Source of the DNA: JANNVK01 sp031430435
Lineage (GTDB): Bacteria; Acidobacteriota; Blastocatellia; Pyrinomonadales; Pyrinomonadaceae
Direction: 5' to 3'
NCBI GenBank assembly: GCA_031430435.1
Contig: JANPBM010000044.1
Coordinates: forward strand, 19,589-83,588
DNA: 64,000 nt
Shown: piece by piece, positions 17,332 to 26,263 of the stretch
Position numbering within the stretch: position 1 is the first letter of the stretch
Layout of the letters: every line of letters starts with the position of its first letter
Translations under genes and position numbers: made by a program
The notes under the pieces: model-generated
Databases searched by the model: none
Told to the model about the DNA's origin: nothing
The model's input: only the letters and a program-made list of their open reading frames with translations

Positions 17332-18333
17332 TCAGTATTTTGCCAACCGTCTCGCGGCTTCGACAATTTCGTCCGGACTCGGTAAATAATAGTCTTCCAT
17401 TTCGGGTGCGTGCGGCACAGGCGCGTCAATCGAGGCAACGCGGATAACCGGAGCATCAAGCCATTCGAACGCTTCTTCGCCGATAATTGCCGAAAGTTCG
17501 CCGCCGATTCCGCCCGTTAAACTGGCTTCGTGCAAAATCATGACGCGATTTGTTTTTTTCGCGGTCGCCAAAATCGTTTCTTTGTCGAGCGGCGCCAAAG
17601 TTCGCAAATCAATTACTTCGACGCTCAAACCGTCTTCTTTTTCCAGTTTTTCCGCCGCGTCCAAAGCGTTCAAAACTTGGTAACCAAACGTGATAATCGA
17701 CAAATCTTTGCCTTCGCGGACAACTTTCGCTTTGCCGATTTCGACAATATAATCATCTTCGGGCAGTTCCGCTTTCAAACGCGGCAGTCGATACAGCTTT
17801 TTGTGTTCAAAAAAAATAACCGGATCGGGATCGCGAATTGCGGCTTTGATTAAACCTTTTGCATCATATGCGTTTGAAGGTTCGACCATTTTCAAACCGG
17901 CGGTATTGAGAAAAAAAGTTTCGGCATTGAGCGAGTGAAAAGGTCCGCCGCGAACGCCCGAACCGCACGGACCGCGAAAAACGGCTTGAATTCCGCCGCA
18001 GTTGCGATACCGCGATTTCGCCGCGTAATTCGTGAGCATATCGAACCCGCACGAAATAAAGTCGATAAACTGAAATTCCGCGACCGGTTTCATTCCCATC
18101 AACGCCGCGCCACACGCCGCGCCAACGATTGCCGCTTCCGAAATCGGCGTGTCAATTATGCGTTCCGAGCCGAAATGTTCAATCATTCCTTCACTCAGTT
18201 TAAATGCTCCGCCATATTCGCCAACGTCTTCGCCGATTAAAAAAACGCTTTCGTCCTTCGACATTTCTTCCCAAATTCCTTGTCGAATTGCTTCGATGAA
18301 ATTTACGGCTTTTGATTTTTGATTTGGTTCCAT
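17332..18333 (-). CDS. 2-oxo acid dehydrogenase E1 component, beta subunit (pyruvate or branched-chain type)
   Basis: 333 residues, standard E1-beta length. Transketolase pyrimidine-domain features are VFLIGEDVGEYGGAFKLSEG, RIIDTPISEAAIVGAACGAALMG, EFQFIDFI and the GPCGSGVRGGPFHS loop. The C-terminal domain has SIITFGYQVLNALDAAEKL, VEVIDLRTLAPLD and ILHEASLTGGIGGELSAII. With an E1-alpha subunit it decarboxylates a 2-oxo acid using thiamine diphosphate. The alpha subunit and E2/E3 genes are not adjacent, which is unusual for a split E1. Substrate preference is undetermined. Confidence 0.9.
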   Translation of the reverse strand: MEPNQKSKAVNFIEAIRQGIWEEMSKDESVFLIGEDVGEYGGAFKLSEGMIEHFGSERIIDTPISEAAIVGAACGAALMGMKPVAEFQFIDFISCGFDMLTNYAAKSRYRNCGGIQAVFRGPCGSGVRGGPFHSLNAETFFLNTAGLKMVEPSNAYDAKGLIKAAIRDPDPVIFFEHKKLYRLPRLKAELPEDDYIVEIGKAKVVREGKDLSIITFGYQVLNALDAAEKLEKEDGLSVEVIDLRTLAPLDKETILATAKKTNRVMILHEASLTGGIGGELSAIIGEEAFEWLDAPVIRVASIDAPVPHAPEMEDYYLPSPDEIVEAARRLAKY

Positions 18334-18552
18334 AGAAAATTACACTTATTTTCCGGTTCTTAAACTCGGTGTTTCTGCGGTAAAACTTTTTCTTACCCCG
18401 AACTCACGTTATTTTACCCGGTTTTTGCGGCAAAACTGAAATGCCGAATTATGAATTTGTCGGCTTTTGCCGAAAAAAATTACTATCGACGATGAAAGTT
18501 TTTGCATCTGAAAAATAATGTTAGAATTTATGGAAATCTACGGAGAAATTTA

Positions 18553-19341
18553 ATGAAAAAATTTGTTGTAATTTTTGCTTTCGCGTTACTTTTTGTTATT
18601 TTATCGTTTGGGCAACCGACCAAAAACGATGAAAAAGCCGAAGCAATTATCAAACGCGCAGTGGAAAAACTCGGCGGCGAAAAGTATTTGAGCGTAAAAA
18701 CCGTTTACGGCAAAGGTCAATTTACACTTATCAAAGACGAAGGAAAAAGTTTGCCGAGCAGTTTTATCGACATTATGGTTTTTCCGAATAAAGAACGCAC
18801 GGAATTTAAGTCGCTTGGAAATAAAACGATTCAAACGAATTACGACGATAAAGGTTGGATTTTTGAATCTGCCGCAAACGCCGTCAATGACCAAAAAGCC
18901 GATGCAATTGAAAATTTTAATCAAACTCTTCGCGTCAGTTTAGATAATCTTTTGCGTGGAAATTGGCGTGGCAAGGCAACTCTCGGTTATGTCGGCAAAC
19001 GCGAAGCAACTTTGGGCAAACGTAACGAAGTTATCAAATTGCGATATGACAGCGATAAATTTACGGTCGAATTTGAGTTTGCCGTAACCGACGGTTTGCC
19101 GATGAAAGCCCTTTTTACTCGCCTTAGCGCCGAAAATGAAGAGCTGAAAGAAGAAGATCGATACGCCCAATTTATCGAAAATCAAGGCGTTTACTCGCCG
19201 TTTATCATCGATCATTTTACAAACGGCAAACAAGTCAGCCGAGTAAATTACGAAAGTATTGTCTTTAATAAACTGATTTCGGATTCGATTTTCAACAAGC
19301 CGTCCAATTTCAAAGATTTGAAAAAAGATTTGAAATTATAG
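18553..19341 (+). CDS. Secreted protein of unknown function, LolA-like/outer-membrane lipoprotein-sorting type
   Basis: 262 residues from the ATG at 18553, preceded by CGGAGAAATTTA, a good ribosome site; an upstream in-frame start at 18502 lacks one. Signal peptide MKKFVVIFAFALLFVILSFGQ. The mature part (KAEAIIKRAVEKLGGEKYLSVKTVYGKGQF, then beta-rich segments such as NERTEFKSLG and GNWRGKATLGYVGKREATLG) resembles proteins annotated as outer-membrane lipoprotein-sorting in Acidobacteriota. A periplasmic role is likely. No catalytic motif is visible, and the LolA-like link is weak. Confidence 0.65.
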   Translation: MKKFVVIFAFALLFVILSFGQPTKNDEKAEAIIKRAVEKLGGEKYLSVKTVYGKGQFTLIKDEGKSLPSSFIDIMVFPNKERTEFKSLGNKTIQTNYDDKGWIFESAANAVNDQKADAIENFNQTLRVSLDNLLRGNWRGKATLGYVGKREATLGKRNEVIKLRYDSDKFTVEFEFAVTDGLPMKALFTRLSAENEELKEEDRYAQFIENQGVYSPFIIDHFTNGKQVSRVNYESIVFNKLISDSIFNKPSNFKDLKKDLKL

Positions 19342-19352
19342 TTTGAAAGAGT

Positions 19353-20096
19353 TTATTTGCCAAGCAATTTATTCGGTATTCCGTCGGATAATTCGTCCAA
19401 ATTGAGTCGCGTTAATCCGCCTGCGTCCGAAAAAGCAAAAGCTCCGGTTCGTCTGCGTTTGCGAAGATAATATATTAAAAACCCAAATCCGCCGCCGAGC
19501 AAAACTGCTCCGCCGATTCCGCCGACTACCGCCAACATAGTCGAAAGCAACATATCGCCCGTTGTGTTCAGATACGCTTTTTCGGCTTTTGCATACCAAT
19601 ACGGATCTTCGCCAAGCCATCGCACAACCTTTTGATATTCAATTTGGTCGAGCAACCCGTTCGCCGTTGCTTCGTTGGGCGAATTGAAAACAAACGCGGC
19701 ATAATTCCCGATTCGGCGATATGAAATTTGCTCCGATTGCGGTGTTGAAGTTAAAAATTGTTTGAACGTTTCGTCTGATTCGGCGGCAAGTTGCGGGTTT
19801 GTAAATTCAATCAGTAAAAGTTTTCCTTGTTCGTAATCAGCCGAAACGCCTTCGGTTCCGCCATCGAATTTAACCAAATCAACCAACGAACTGTTCGGAT
19901 ATAGTTTCCGCAAATCTTTGGCATTGTCAATCAATTTTGCGTTTGACTGAACCTGTTCCCACGAAGGCAAATGCTTGATAATAACAGCAATTCCATCGTC
20001 TTCGGAAACTTCCCGTAACTGCGGAGTTTTAGTTTTTTGAGCAAAAATACTGCTTGAAATCAGCAAAATAAACAAAATATATCGAAAACGCATCAT
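19353..20096 (-). CDS. Secreted protein with C-terminal membrane anchor, unknown function
   Basis: 247 residues. Signal peptide MMRFRYILFILLISSSIFAQ, a ~160-residue periplasmic domain, one transmembrane helix near 185-210 (MLAVVGGIGGAVLLGGGFGFLIYYL) with a basic stop-transfer (RKRRRTG), and a short cytoplasmic tail. The pattern of signal, lumenal domain, helix and RKRRR is type I topology. GGAGAAA lies before the ATG. I recognise no family. It converges on the secreted protein gene ending at 19341. Confidence 0.7.
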   Translation of the reverse strand: MMRFRYILFILLISSSIFAQKTKTPQLREVSEDDGIAVIIKHLPSWEQVQSNAKLIDNAKDLRKLYPNSSLVDLVKFDGGTEGVSADYEQGKLLLIEFTNPQLAAESDETFKQFLTSTPQSEQISYRRIGNYAAFVFNSPNEATANGLLDQIEYQKVVRWLGEDPYWYAKAEKAYLNTTGDMLLSTMLAVVGGIGGAVLLGGGFGFLIYYLRKRRRTGAFAFSDAGGLTRLNLDELSDGIPNKLLGK

Positions 20097-20164
20097 GATA
20101 ATTTCTCCAAACTTTTAACGATAATAACACCTTATTCGACAAAAAAACAGATATTCAAAAATAA

Positions 20165-20195
20165 AAACGGCTGATTCGGGCTGAATCAACCGTTT
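20165..20195 (-). terminator. Rho-independent terminator of the SPFH gene
   Basis: AAACGG-C-TGATTC (20165-20177) pairs with GAATCA-A-CCGTTT (20183-20195), 12 pairs with one internal mismatch and a five-base loop. Read leftward it runs into TTTTTATTTTT. It lies 25 bases past the stop of the gene ending at 20220. Confidence 0.85.
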
Positions 20196-20219
20196 ATTAT
20201 TCAAAAAACAAGCTGACTT

Positions 20220-22412
20220 TTAGCCTATTTTCGGTTTAACTTCGTTGCCTTTCGCGTCATTTTTAGCCATCTGGTCGCGGAAAAGATTCAGTAACAAAAG
20301 CGTACCGATTCCGCCGCCGCCGTCGCCTTCGCCGTTTCCGCCCGAAGCCATAATGTCGGGCGTGATACGAACGCCGTGTTCGCCGATAACCTTGAGCGTT
20401 TCGACCAAAGCCACGCCGTTTGCTCCGAGTGCGGCAACTTGTTCTTTATACGCCACACCTTGCGCTTCACCCATTAAACGAACTTTTTCGGCTTCCGATT
20501 TACCTGTTTCCGAAATGTAATAGGCTTCACCGTCGGCTTCGCGTTTACGCTGTTCGGAGCGTTTGGCAGAAATTTCGACACCGACCGTTGCTTCCATCAA
20601 ACTCTTTTGATTATCGGCTTGCGATTTGGTTTTTTCCAACTCGATACGTTTAACTTCGGCTTCGCGTTGAGCATTATACATATTTTGCTTTTGTTCAGCC
20701 AAGATTTTTTCGGTCTGCGTTTTCATCAAATCTTCAGGCAGATGAATGTGGCAAATCAACACATTTACCACGTCAACGTGATATTTCAAAAGCTGAATTC
20801 TGACACGAGCTTCGGCACGTTCTTGCTCTTCGTGGCGATTTTGCAAGTAAGCCATCGCCGAAGATTCGGATGCTTGGTTGCGGAAAATCGAATCGATTAA
20901 CGGATGCATCACGTTTTGAATCAATTTATCCGTATTGCCGATTTTTGCGACCATAAACGGAGCATCTTCGGGCTTAACTCTAAATACCACACGGACTTCT
21001 AATTGCATCGTAAAACCGTCTTTTGAAATTACGGCAAACGGGTCAAACGAACTTTCGACCTTTTCCGCCGTCCATTCAACGGTCATATTTGTGGTCGGAA
21101 TCGTGATCGGCGTAGTCGCCAACGTATTGACGTAATACTTTCCGGGACCGACGACGGCTTCTTGAATTCCGCGATAACCGCTTGGCACAACGTATGCTTC
21201 GTGCGTTCCGCTGTCAAGCCGTCTTTCTGCGGGATCGTTTGCCAAAAGCTCGGCTTTCAAAGCGGCGAGCGGTTTATCGTCGCCGTCAACTTCATCAAGT
21301 TTTTTGGCGGCGAGCGTTACTTGTTCAGATTCTTCTTTTTCTAATCGTTCACGCACTTTTCGAGCCATTTCTTCGCGAATCTCGTGCGTCGGGTCTTTGC
21401 CGACGTTGGAAACAATAACGGCAACTTCGCCCGGACGAACCTCTTTTGCAGAATCCAAAATAACCTTAAACATCAACGGATTGATGTAATAAGTTCCGGG
21501 TAAAAGTATGTCTTTCTGCGGACCGCGTTGACCGCCTTTTTCGATAAAAGTGTTACTGTCTTGGAAATTATCGTGTCCCAAAACAGGCTGTGCAACGTAA
21601 TCTTTCGGATCAAGCGGCGAACCATCCAAGGCTTCAACCAATCCGACTTGGTTTTCGGTAATCAAAGTTGCGTCAACCAATCGAACCGTAAAAAGTCCGG
21701 GTTTTTGTTCGTTTGAACCGTTAGCCGAAATTGATTGCGTATGAATCCGATACGTTCCCGGCGTGAGCAAATCAACTTGCGGACCTTTTTGACCGCCGTT
21801 TTGCAAGAAAATTTCCGCATCTTGAAAGTTTTTATGTTCGTGAATCGCCTTGCCGTGTAATCTGCCTTGGTCAAGTTGTGTGCCGTCGGCAGATGTAATA
21901 ATTCCGATTTTTCCCGGAGGAATCAGCGTTGTTTTGGCAATCGAGACATTAAAAAGATACGGGTGAATCGCCCATTTTCCGGGCGGCAAAGTGCGTAATT
22001 GGATACCTTTTACGCCGCCTTGTTTGATAAAAGCAATCGGGTCTTGGAAATTGTTGTGAGCATTTGCGGCTCTGTCAGGTGCAAAGTTTCTGCCCATCGG
22101 CATCGGTTCGCCGTCAATTGCTTCGATAATTCCGAGTTCGTCCGCACCGATTTCCACGAGCGGAACTTTATACGAAACACGCTCGATCGGATACATCACA
22201 AAATGTAATCCGGGTTTTAGAACTTCGGCTTGAATACCGACTTCGCCTTCCGTTGCGACAACGCGACCTTGTGCCATTTTTCGCCCAAGATAACGACGTT
22301 CTTTAATGCCGACCTCGGTTGCACCGATATTAACCAAAAATCTTGTGACGATATACCAAGTTATGCCCAAACCGATGAGCAGTAAAACGCCTAAAAAAAT
22401 TAAACCTTCCAT
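20220..22412 (-). CDS. SPFH/band 7 (flotillin-like) membrane protein with N-terminal internal repeats
   Basis: About 730 residues from the ATG at 22412; the frame also opens at a TTG at 22427. It begins with a membrane helix (LIFLGVLLLIGLGITWYIV). Residues ~90-330 hold three similar ~75-residue blocks, each with a G-I-I/V-E-A-x-DG-x-P-type strand, a NFQD motif, F-x-x-GG-x-G and a closing LLPGTYYIN-type turn; a diverged fourth follows. The SPFH domain (VEWTAEKVESSFDPF, VRVVFRVKPEDAPFMVAKIG) spans ~440-570. A long Glu/Ala/Lys-rich coiled coil with AEQKQNMYNAQREAEVKRIE comes next, and a Gly-rich tail ends it. Such proteins scaffold membrane microdomains. It overlaps or abuts the small membrane protein gene upstream, so the two are likely coupled. 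Confidence 0.85.
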   Translation of the reverse strand: MEGLIFLGVLLLIGLGITWYIVTRFLVNIGATEVGIKERRYLGRKMAQGRVVATEGEVGIQAEVLKPGLHFVMYPIERVSYKVPLVEIGADELGIIEAIDGEPMPMGRNFAPDRAANAHNNFQDPIAFIKQGGVKGIQLRTLPPGKWAIHPYLFNVSIAKTTLIPPGKIGIITSADGTQLDQGRLHGKAIHEHKNFQDAEIFLQNGGQKGPQVDLLTPGTYRIHTQSISANGSNEQKPGLFTVRLVDATLITENQVGLVEALDGSPLDPKDYVAQPVLGHDNFQDSNTFIEKGGQRGPQKDILLPGTYYINPLMFKVILDSAKEVRPGEVAVIVSNVGKDPTHEIREEMARKVRERLEKEESEQVTLAAKKLDEVDGDDKPLAALKAELLANDPAERRLDSGTHEAYVVPSGYRGIQEAVVGPGKYYVNTLATTPITIPTTNMTVEWTAEKVESSFDPFAVISKDGFTMQLEVRVVFRVKPEDAPFMVAKIGNTDKLIQNVMHPLIDSIFRNQASESSAMAYLQNRHEEQERAEARVRIQLLKYHVDVVNVLICHIHLPEDLMKTQTEKILAEQKQNMYNAQREAEVKRIELEKTKSQADNQKSLMEATVGVEISAKRSEQRKREADGEAYYISETGKSEAEKVRLMGEAQGVAYKEQVAALGANGVALVETLKVIGEHGVRITPDIMASGGNGEGDGGGGIGTLLLLNLFRDQMAKNDAKGNEVKPKIG

Positions 22413-22423
22413 GTAAATTTTTC

Positions 22424-22969
22424 TCAACTTTGCAAGTTATTTTTGTTTTCTAAAGACTTTCGACGCAAACTTGCAATTTCTTGGTTTAAGCCAAAACTGA
22501 TGCCCGAAGTCCTTTGTTCACCGGGAAGAAGCCAAAAATGGCTTTCCAGCATTTGTGCCAAATCTTCTGCCGACAGATTGTTGATTTTGCCGTTATACCA
22601 ACTTTCCAATACACTTTTTGCGACATCGTTATAAACAGTTGCGTTCTCGCTTTGTGATGCGATATACAATAATTCAAGCGTATTTTTTCGTGACGGCAAA
22701 TCTCGCCAAATCGTCATAAAACCGGCAACTTTTGATACTTTTTCTTCTGATTCAAGGCGTTTTGTTTCTTGGGTTTTTGCTTTAGCGGTTTCTTTTTCGG
22801 CTTTATTAGACGCACGAATGTCTTCTTCGGTCGGTTGAAATAAACCGCGAAAATTTTTCGGATTAAGTGTGTAGTTGTTGCCGTGGCGGTCAAAATTTTT
22901 GAACGCTAAAAAGACATACGCAGCCGTTGCCGTCGCACAAAATGAAAGGAATATAATGAAGAAAATCAT
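22424..22969 (-). CDS. Small membrane-anchored protein of unknown function, partner of SPFH gene
   Basis: 181 residues. One N-terminal helix (MIFFIIFLSFCATATAAYVFLAF) is followed by a charged, probably coiled segment (NKAEKETAKAKTQETKRLESEEKVSK) and a helical domain (SEDLAQMLESHFWLLPGEQRTSGI-like). No family recognised. Its stop lies only 11 bases before the preferred SPFH start, and overlaps the alternative TTG start, so cotranslation with the SPFH protein is likely and a shared function is a fair inference. Confidence 0.65.
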   Translation of the reverse strand: MIFFIIFLSFCATATAAYVFLAFKNFDRHGNNYTLNPKNFRGLFQPTEEDIRASNKAEKETAKAKTQETKRLESEEKVSKVAGFMTIWRDLPSRKNTLELLYIASQSENATVYNDVAKSVLESWYNGKINNLSAEDLAQMLESHFWLLPGEQRTSGISFGLNQEIASLRRKSLENKNNLQS

Positions 22970-23040
22970 CTTCGTAAAAGCAAGTCTAAAATAAAACTTC
23001 CGAGCGTTGCTTGTAAAAGTTTATACGATTAGTTTTTGAA

Positions 23041-23688
23041 TTAGTTCAAAATAATCGGTTCTTTTTTCCCGCTCACAGGTTCAAACGGTATAAAATTCAT
23101 CTCAAACCACGCACTGAAAACCGAGAAAAATTCACGAAACGCCCAATAATTTTCGCCTGAATACTTGCGACGGTTGGCAGTAATGCCGACAGATTCAACA
23201 CCGATGTTTTCGCAAAGGTAAATTGAACGCGCGAGATGAAATTCCTGTGAAACAATAACCGCTTTTTTTACCTCGAAAATTTCTTTCGCACGATAGCAAG
23301 TGTCGTAAGTACGTCTGCCCGCAAAATCTAAAACAATATCTCGTTCGGGAACGCCTTGCCGAATCGCATCATTTTTCATCGCGGTCGGTTCATCATAATC
23401 AGCCGACGGATTATCACCCGACATCAGTAGTTTTTTTACTTTTCCGGCTTTGTAAAGTTCAACGCCCGTAGTTACTCTGTCAAGCAAAGCGTGCGAAAGC
23501 GAACCGTCGTCCCACACCTTTGCACCCAACACAATCGCCACAGAGTTATCGTTCGGAACATCGGTAATTGACCGGTAAATCTTGTTATTTGAATAGCTTG
23601 CGACTTGTAAATTGATCAGGTAAACGGTCAAAAGTCCGACTGAGCCGAGAATTAGAAGACTCCAAAATGTTCGCCAAAACCATTTCAT
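23041..23688 (-). CDS. SanA/YdcF-type DUF218 protein
   Basis: 215 residues. One N-terminal membrane helix (FWSLLILGSVGLLTVYLI), then a DUF218 domain with SVAIVLGAKVWDDGSLSHALLDRV, ELYKAGKVKKLLMSGDN, PTAMKNDAIRQGVPERDIVLD and the closing QEFHLARSIYLCENIGVESVGI. It is closest to SanA, linked in E. coli to envelope barrier function and vancomycin resistance at high temperature. The biochemical role is unknown. It begins 4 bases downstream of the saccharopine dehydrogenase-like stop, so they form an operon. Confidence 0.85.
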   Translation of the reverse strand: MKWFWRTFWSLLILGSVGLLTVYLINLQVASYSNNKIYRSITDVPNDNSVAIVLGAKVWDDGSLSHALLDRVTTGVELYKAGKVKKLLMSGDNPSADYDEPTAMKNDAIRQGVPERDIVLDFAGRRTYDTCYRAKEIFEVKKAVIVSQEFHLARSIYLCENIGVESVGITANRRKYSGENYWAFREFFSVFSAWFEMNFIPFEPVSGKKEPIILN

Positions 23689-23691
23689 ATT

Positions 23692-24831
23692 TTAAGATTC
23701 ACGAATCAAAATATTCCGTTTCGCCAATTCTGCGACAAATTTATCGGAATCAATCGCGTTTTCTTGCGGCGTTGCTCCACGCATTAACACATCGCCTTTC
23801 GCCATCATTTGAGCGATTATCGAAGCCGGAAACGCGGTTGTCCTCATCATAGCACTCAAACTTGTCGTTTCGTCTTGCTTATCAATAATGTCGAACCGCA
23901 AATTTTTAGTTTCACCGTTAATTTTGCCGACAAAATCTACTCTGACCAAAACATAATCAGGTTCGTCAGCCGGCAAATATGTGGTTAAAAGGTTGGCTAA
24001 AACCTTGCGTGGATTGATTTTAACATAATCAACCATTATTTCTTCACTCGAACACAAGCCCAAATCAATCATTGTTTTAAACTTCTCGCAATGTCCCGTG
24101 TAGCGGATTGTTTTGTAATCGAGATTTTTAATTTTACCGAGAAATGTTTCAGGCAAGGTCGAAGTTCCGCCCGAAGTCTGAAACGCTTCTAATGGCGGAA
24201 AGCCTTCAAACGCAAGACTTTCGAGTTCGGTCATTGAATCGACTTCGCTGATTTTGCCGTCGCGGATAACTCTGGCAGCTTCGATATATTCATTAATTAG
24301 ACCTTCGACCGAAAAAATTAACTGATATTCGAGCAAAGTTTTCGGTTGCTGCGGCAAACCACCGACGCGGATATGGATTTCCTCGATTTCGTCAAAGCGT
24401 TTGGCACCGTGCATCGCCAAAATCGAAACCATTCCGGGAGCAAGTCCGCAATCGGGAATTATGTTGATTCCGGCATTTTTCGCGGCTTCGTCCATCGCCA
24501 ACTGTTCGTCCACGATGTAATTATTTCCGCCTAAATCACAAAAATTTGTGTTAGTTTCAATCGCGGCTTTCGAAAGTTCGGCGTTGTACCAATAATTAAC
24601 GCAGGAAATCGCCGAATCGTGATTTTTCATCAATTCAACAACATCTGCGTAATTTGAAGCGTCGATTTTTACTGCCGTAATTTTGTCTGTCCCGACAAAT
24701 TCGGCAATTTCAACAGCTTTCGCCAAATCAAAATCAGCGACTGTTACACCTTTAACGTCCGGCGAATTATGAATCAAATCATAAACCGCGCCACGACCCA
24801 TTTTGCCTGCACCGAGAACAAGTATTTTCAT
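23692..24831 (-). CDS. Saccharopine dehydrogenase-family oxidoreductase
   Basis: 379 residues. Rossmann start MKILVLGAGKMGRGAVYDL, then DASNYADVVELMKNHDSAISCVNYWYN, TNTNFCDLGGN and the family motif INIIPDCGLAPGMVSILAMHGA. The C-terminal part has TLLEYQLIFSVEGLINEYIEAARVIRDG and FQTSGGTSTLPETF. This matches the saccharopine/lysine 6-dehydrogenase group acting on amino-acid imines with NAD(P). The specific substrate is not evident. Part of an operon with the SanA-like gene. Confidence 0.88.
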   Translation of the reverse strand: MKILVLGAGKMGRGAVYDLIHNSPDVKGVTVADFDLAKAVEIAEFVGTDKITAVKIDASNYADVVELMKNHDSAISCVNYWYNAELSKAAIETNTNFCDLGGNNYIVDEQLAMDEAAKNAGINIIPDCGLAPGMVSILAMHGAKRFDEIEEIHIRVGGLPQQPKTLLEYQLIFSVEGLINEYIEAARVIRDGKISEVDSMTELESLAFEGFPPLEAFQTSGGTSTLPETFLGKIKNLDYKTIRYTGHCEKFKTMIDLGLCSSEEIMVDYVKINPRKVLANLLTTYLPADEPDYVLVRVDFVGKINGETKNLRFDIIDKQDETTSLSAMMRTTAFPASIIAQMMAKGDVLMRGATPQENAIDSDKFVAELAKRNILIRES

Positions 24832-24840
24832 ATAAAAATT

Positions 24841-24957
24841 GGCAGAAGCAGTCGGTAGAATGTAGTTTAAGAGAGAAACCGAATTTTAACACCAACCTAA
24901 ACCGCAAAATATTTTTTTCAACTGCCGACTGCTGCTTTTACTGCAACTGTCTGCCGA
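24841..24957. repeat. Word-built imperfect inverted repeat (GCAG/TCGG words)
   Basis: The left arm at 24841-24859 (GGCAGAAGCAGTCGGTAGA) matches the reverse complement of the right arm starting at 24920, sharing CCGACTGCT and CTG-type words; more CTGC words follow to 24957. It fills the gap between the dehydrogenase promoter side and the PilZ gene end. Confidence 0.6.
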
Positions 24958-24958
24958 T

Positions 24959-25327
24959 TTAATTCCAGTCGTCAAATTCTTCGGGTTTTTGGGCGGCGAT
25001 AATTTCGCCCGCATATTCCCAAACTTTCTTTTCCCAAAGCTCTGTTTCGTCAAGCAACATCAAGGCAACTTGCGGATGTGCCGCATTTCTTTCGAGCCGC
25101 AAAACTTGGGCTAAAACCGTAACTTCGTCTTTTGGCTTTTCCGTAACCGTCAAATTAACTTTGCTGCCGACGCTCGGCAAAAGTCTCGGCAAATGAATGA
25201 GTGTTCCTTTTTTTCCGACGTTTTCCGTCAAACCTTCTTCGGTAAGTTTTTCTCCGTTTTCATCTTTCCATTCCACCCTGATGGGGAAGGAAATTAGAAA
25301 TCTGTCCGCAAATCTGCGATCGTCCAT
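24959..25327 (-). CDS. PilZ-domain protein
   Basis: 122 residues. Starts with DDRRFADRFLISFPIRVEW, an R-x3-R arrangement like the PilZ c-di-GMP-binding motif, then ENVGKKGTLIHLPRLLPSVGSKVNL in place of the D/N-x-S-x-x-G loop and VTVLAQVLRLERNAAHPQVALMLL. The second motif reads N-V-G-K-K-G, so the consensus Ser is replaced and c-di-GMP binding is not assured. GGAG sits before the ATG. Confidence 0.75.
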   Translation of the reverse strand: MDDRRFADRFLISFPIRVEWKDENGEKLTEEGLTENVGKKGTLIHLPRLLPSVGSKVNLTVTEKPKDEVTVLAQVLRLERNAAHPQVALMLLDETELWEKKVWEYAGEIIAAQKPEEFDDWN

Positions 25328-25624
25328 AATAAATTTTCTCCGTGTTTTTTGAATAACCTTAGTGATTGAAATATACGAAATTTTAACGGCATTCGTCTAA
25401 TCGAAACGTGCAAAAAATCAAAGATTCGACAAAAGCCTTATTTTATGGTATTTTTAGTCATAATACAATTATTTGAAACAATTTCCGATTGTATTTAACC
25501 ACGTCAGCAACCCGCGTCGGTATTCAAATTTGGCGAAGTAATCAGTATTTTTGAAGCCCAAACAGAGCACTAATATGTTCGTGCGATAGCTTACGAAAAA
25601 AATCAGAAAGGAGTGAAATTATTT
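25328..25624. other. Divergent intergenic region upstream of PilZ and 3D-domain genes
   Basis: Nearly 300 bp without a gene. A CATAAT hexamer near 25460 is a candidate -10 for the rightward gene, implying a leader of roughly 150 bases. Within it CGTCAGCAACCCGCG (25502-25516) looks partly like the conserved 3' core of ydaO c-di-AMP riboswitches, but the other elements are not found. AAGGAGTG at about 25608 is the ribosome site of the 3D gene. Confidence 0.45.
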
Positions 25625-26239
25625 ATGAAAAATCTGGCTAAAGGCAGCGTTCTAATGATGTTACTTGTTTTGTCGGTAGTTTTTTTCTACTCGCAAACGC
25701 ACGTTGGAGCAGCTTTCTTTTCGCAAGAAAGCGTAAATGTAATGCAACAAGTTAGTTTTGCGCAACAAGACGATAAAAAAGAAGTTCGCGCACGAGTGGT
25801 AAAAACCGAAGAAGCATCTGTTGAACCTGCGATTGAGGGCATTGAACCCGAAGGCGTTGAAGGATTGGAAAGCGAAGCGGCTGTCTCGAAAGCGATGTCA
25901 TTTTCGGCAACCTGTTACTGTTTGAAAGGACGCACGGCAACCGGAGCAGGAGTTCGACGCGGAATTGTGGCGGCTGATCCGCGAATTTTGCCGCTCGGCA
26001 CACGCATCAGCGTCAGCGGTGGTTCACACAGCGGAACATATTTGGTCGCAGACACAGGCGGTGTCATCAAAGGTCGCATTATCGATATTTGGGTGCCGAG
26101 TTGCGCCGAAGCAATTCGCTTTGGACGCAAACGTGTTTCCGTAACAATTCTCGGCAGAGGCGGAAAAAAAGCATCCGATACAAAAAAAGATAAAGTAAAA
26201 TCAACCGTTAAAACAAAAACTATTAAAAACAAAAAATAA
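25625..26239 (+). CDS. 3D-domain (MltA C-terminal-like double-psi barrel) secreted protein
   Basis: 204 residues from the ATG at 25625, 11 bases after GGAG; a GTG at 25613 overlaps the ribosome site and is rejected. Signal sequence within the first ~35 residues (GSVLMMLLVLSVVFFYSQ). A Glu-rich spacer (EGIEPEGVEGLESE) precedes the 3D domain at ~98-185: SFSATCYCLKGRTATGAGV, GIVAADPRILPLGTRISV, TYLVADTGGVIKGRIIDIWVP. The acidic residues of the 3D motif are present. It ends in a Lys-rich tail. Such domains cut or bind peptidoglycan, so a cell-wall role is likely. Confidence 0.85.
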   Translation: MKNLAKGSVLMMLLVLSVVFFYSQTHVGAAFFSQESVNVMQQVSFAQQDDKKEVRARVVKTEEASVEPAIEGIEPEGVEGLESEAAVSKAMSFSATCYCLKGRTATGAGVRRGIVAADPRILPLGTRISVSGGSHSGTYLVADTGGVIKGRIIDIWVPSCAEAIRFGRKRVSVTILGRGGKKASDTKKDKVKSTVKTKTIKNKK

Positions 26240-26263
26240 TTTATAACCGTTTATTATAAAAGC

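Noticed and set aside
18420..18470. Terminator hairpin (TCGGC/GCCGA) upstream of the secreted protein gene
   Set aside because: The stem is five pairs only, and the T-run lies on the wrong side for either gene.
25470..25600. Possible c-di-AMP (ydaO-type) riboswitch before the 3D-domain gene
   Set aside because: CGTCAGCAACCCG is similar to the conserved 3' core, and 3D proteins are common targets, but the GGGGA and GGGGTGAA-type elements are absent. A covariance-model search against RF00379 would settle it.
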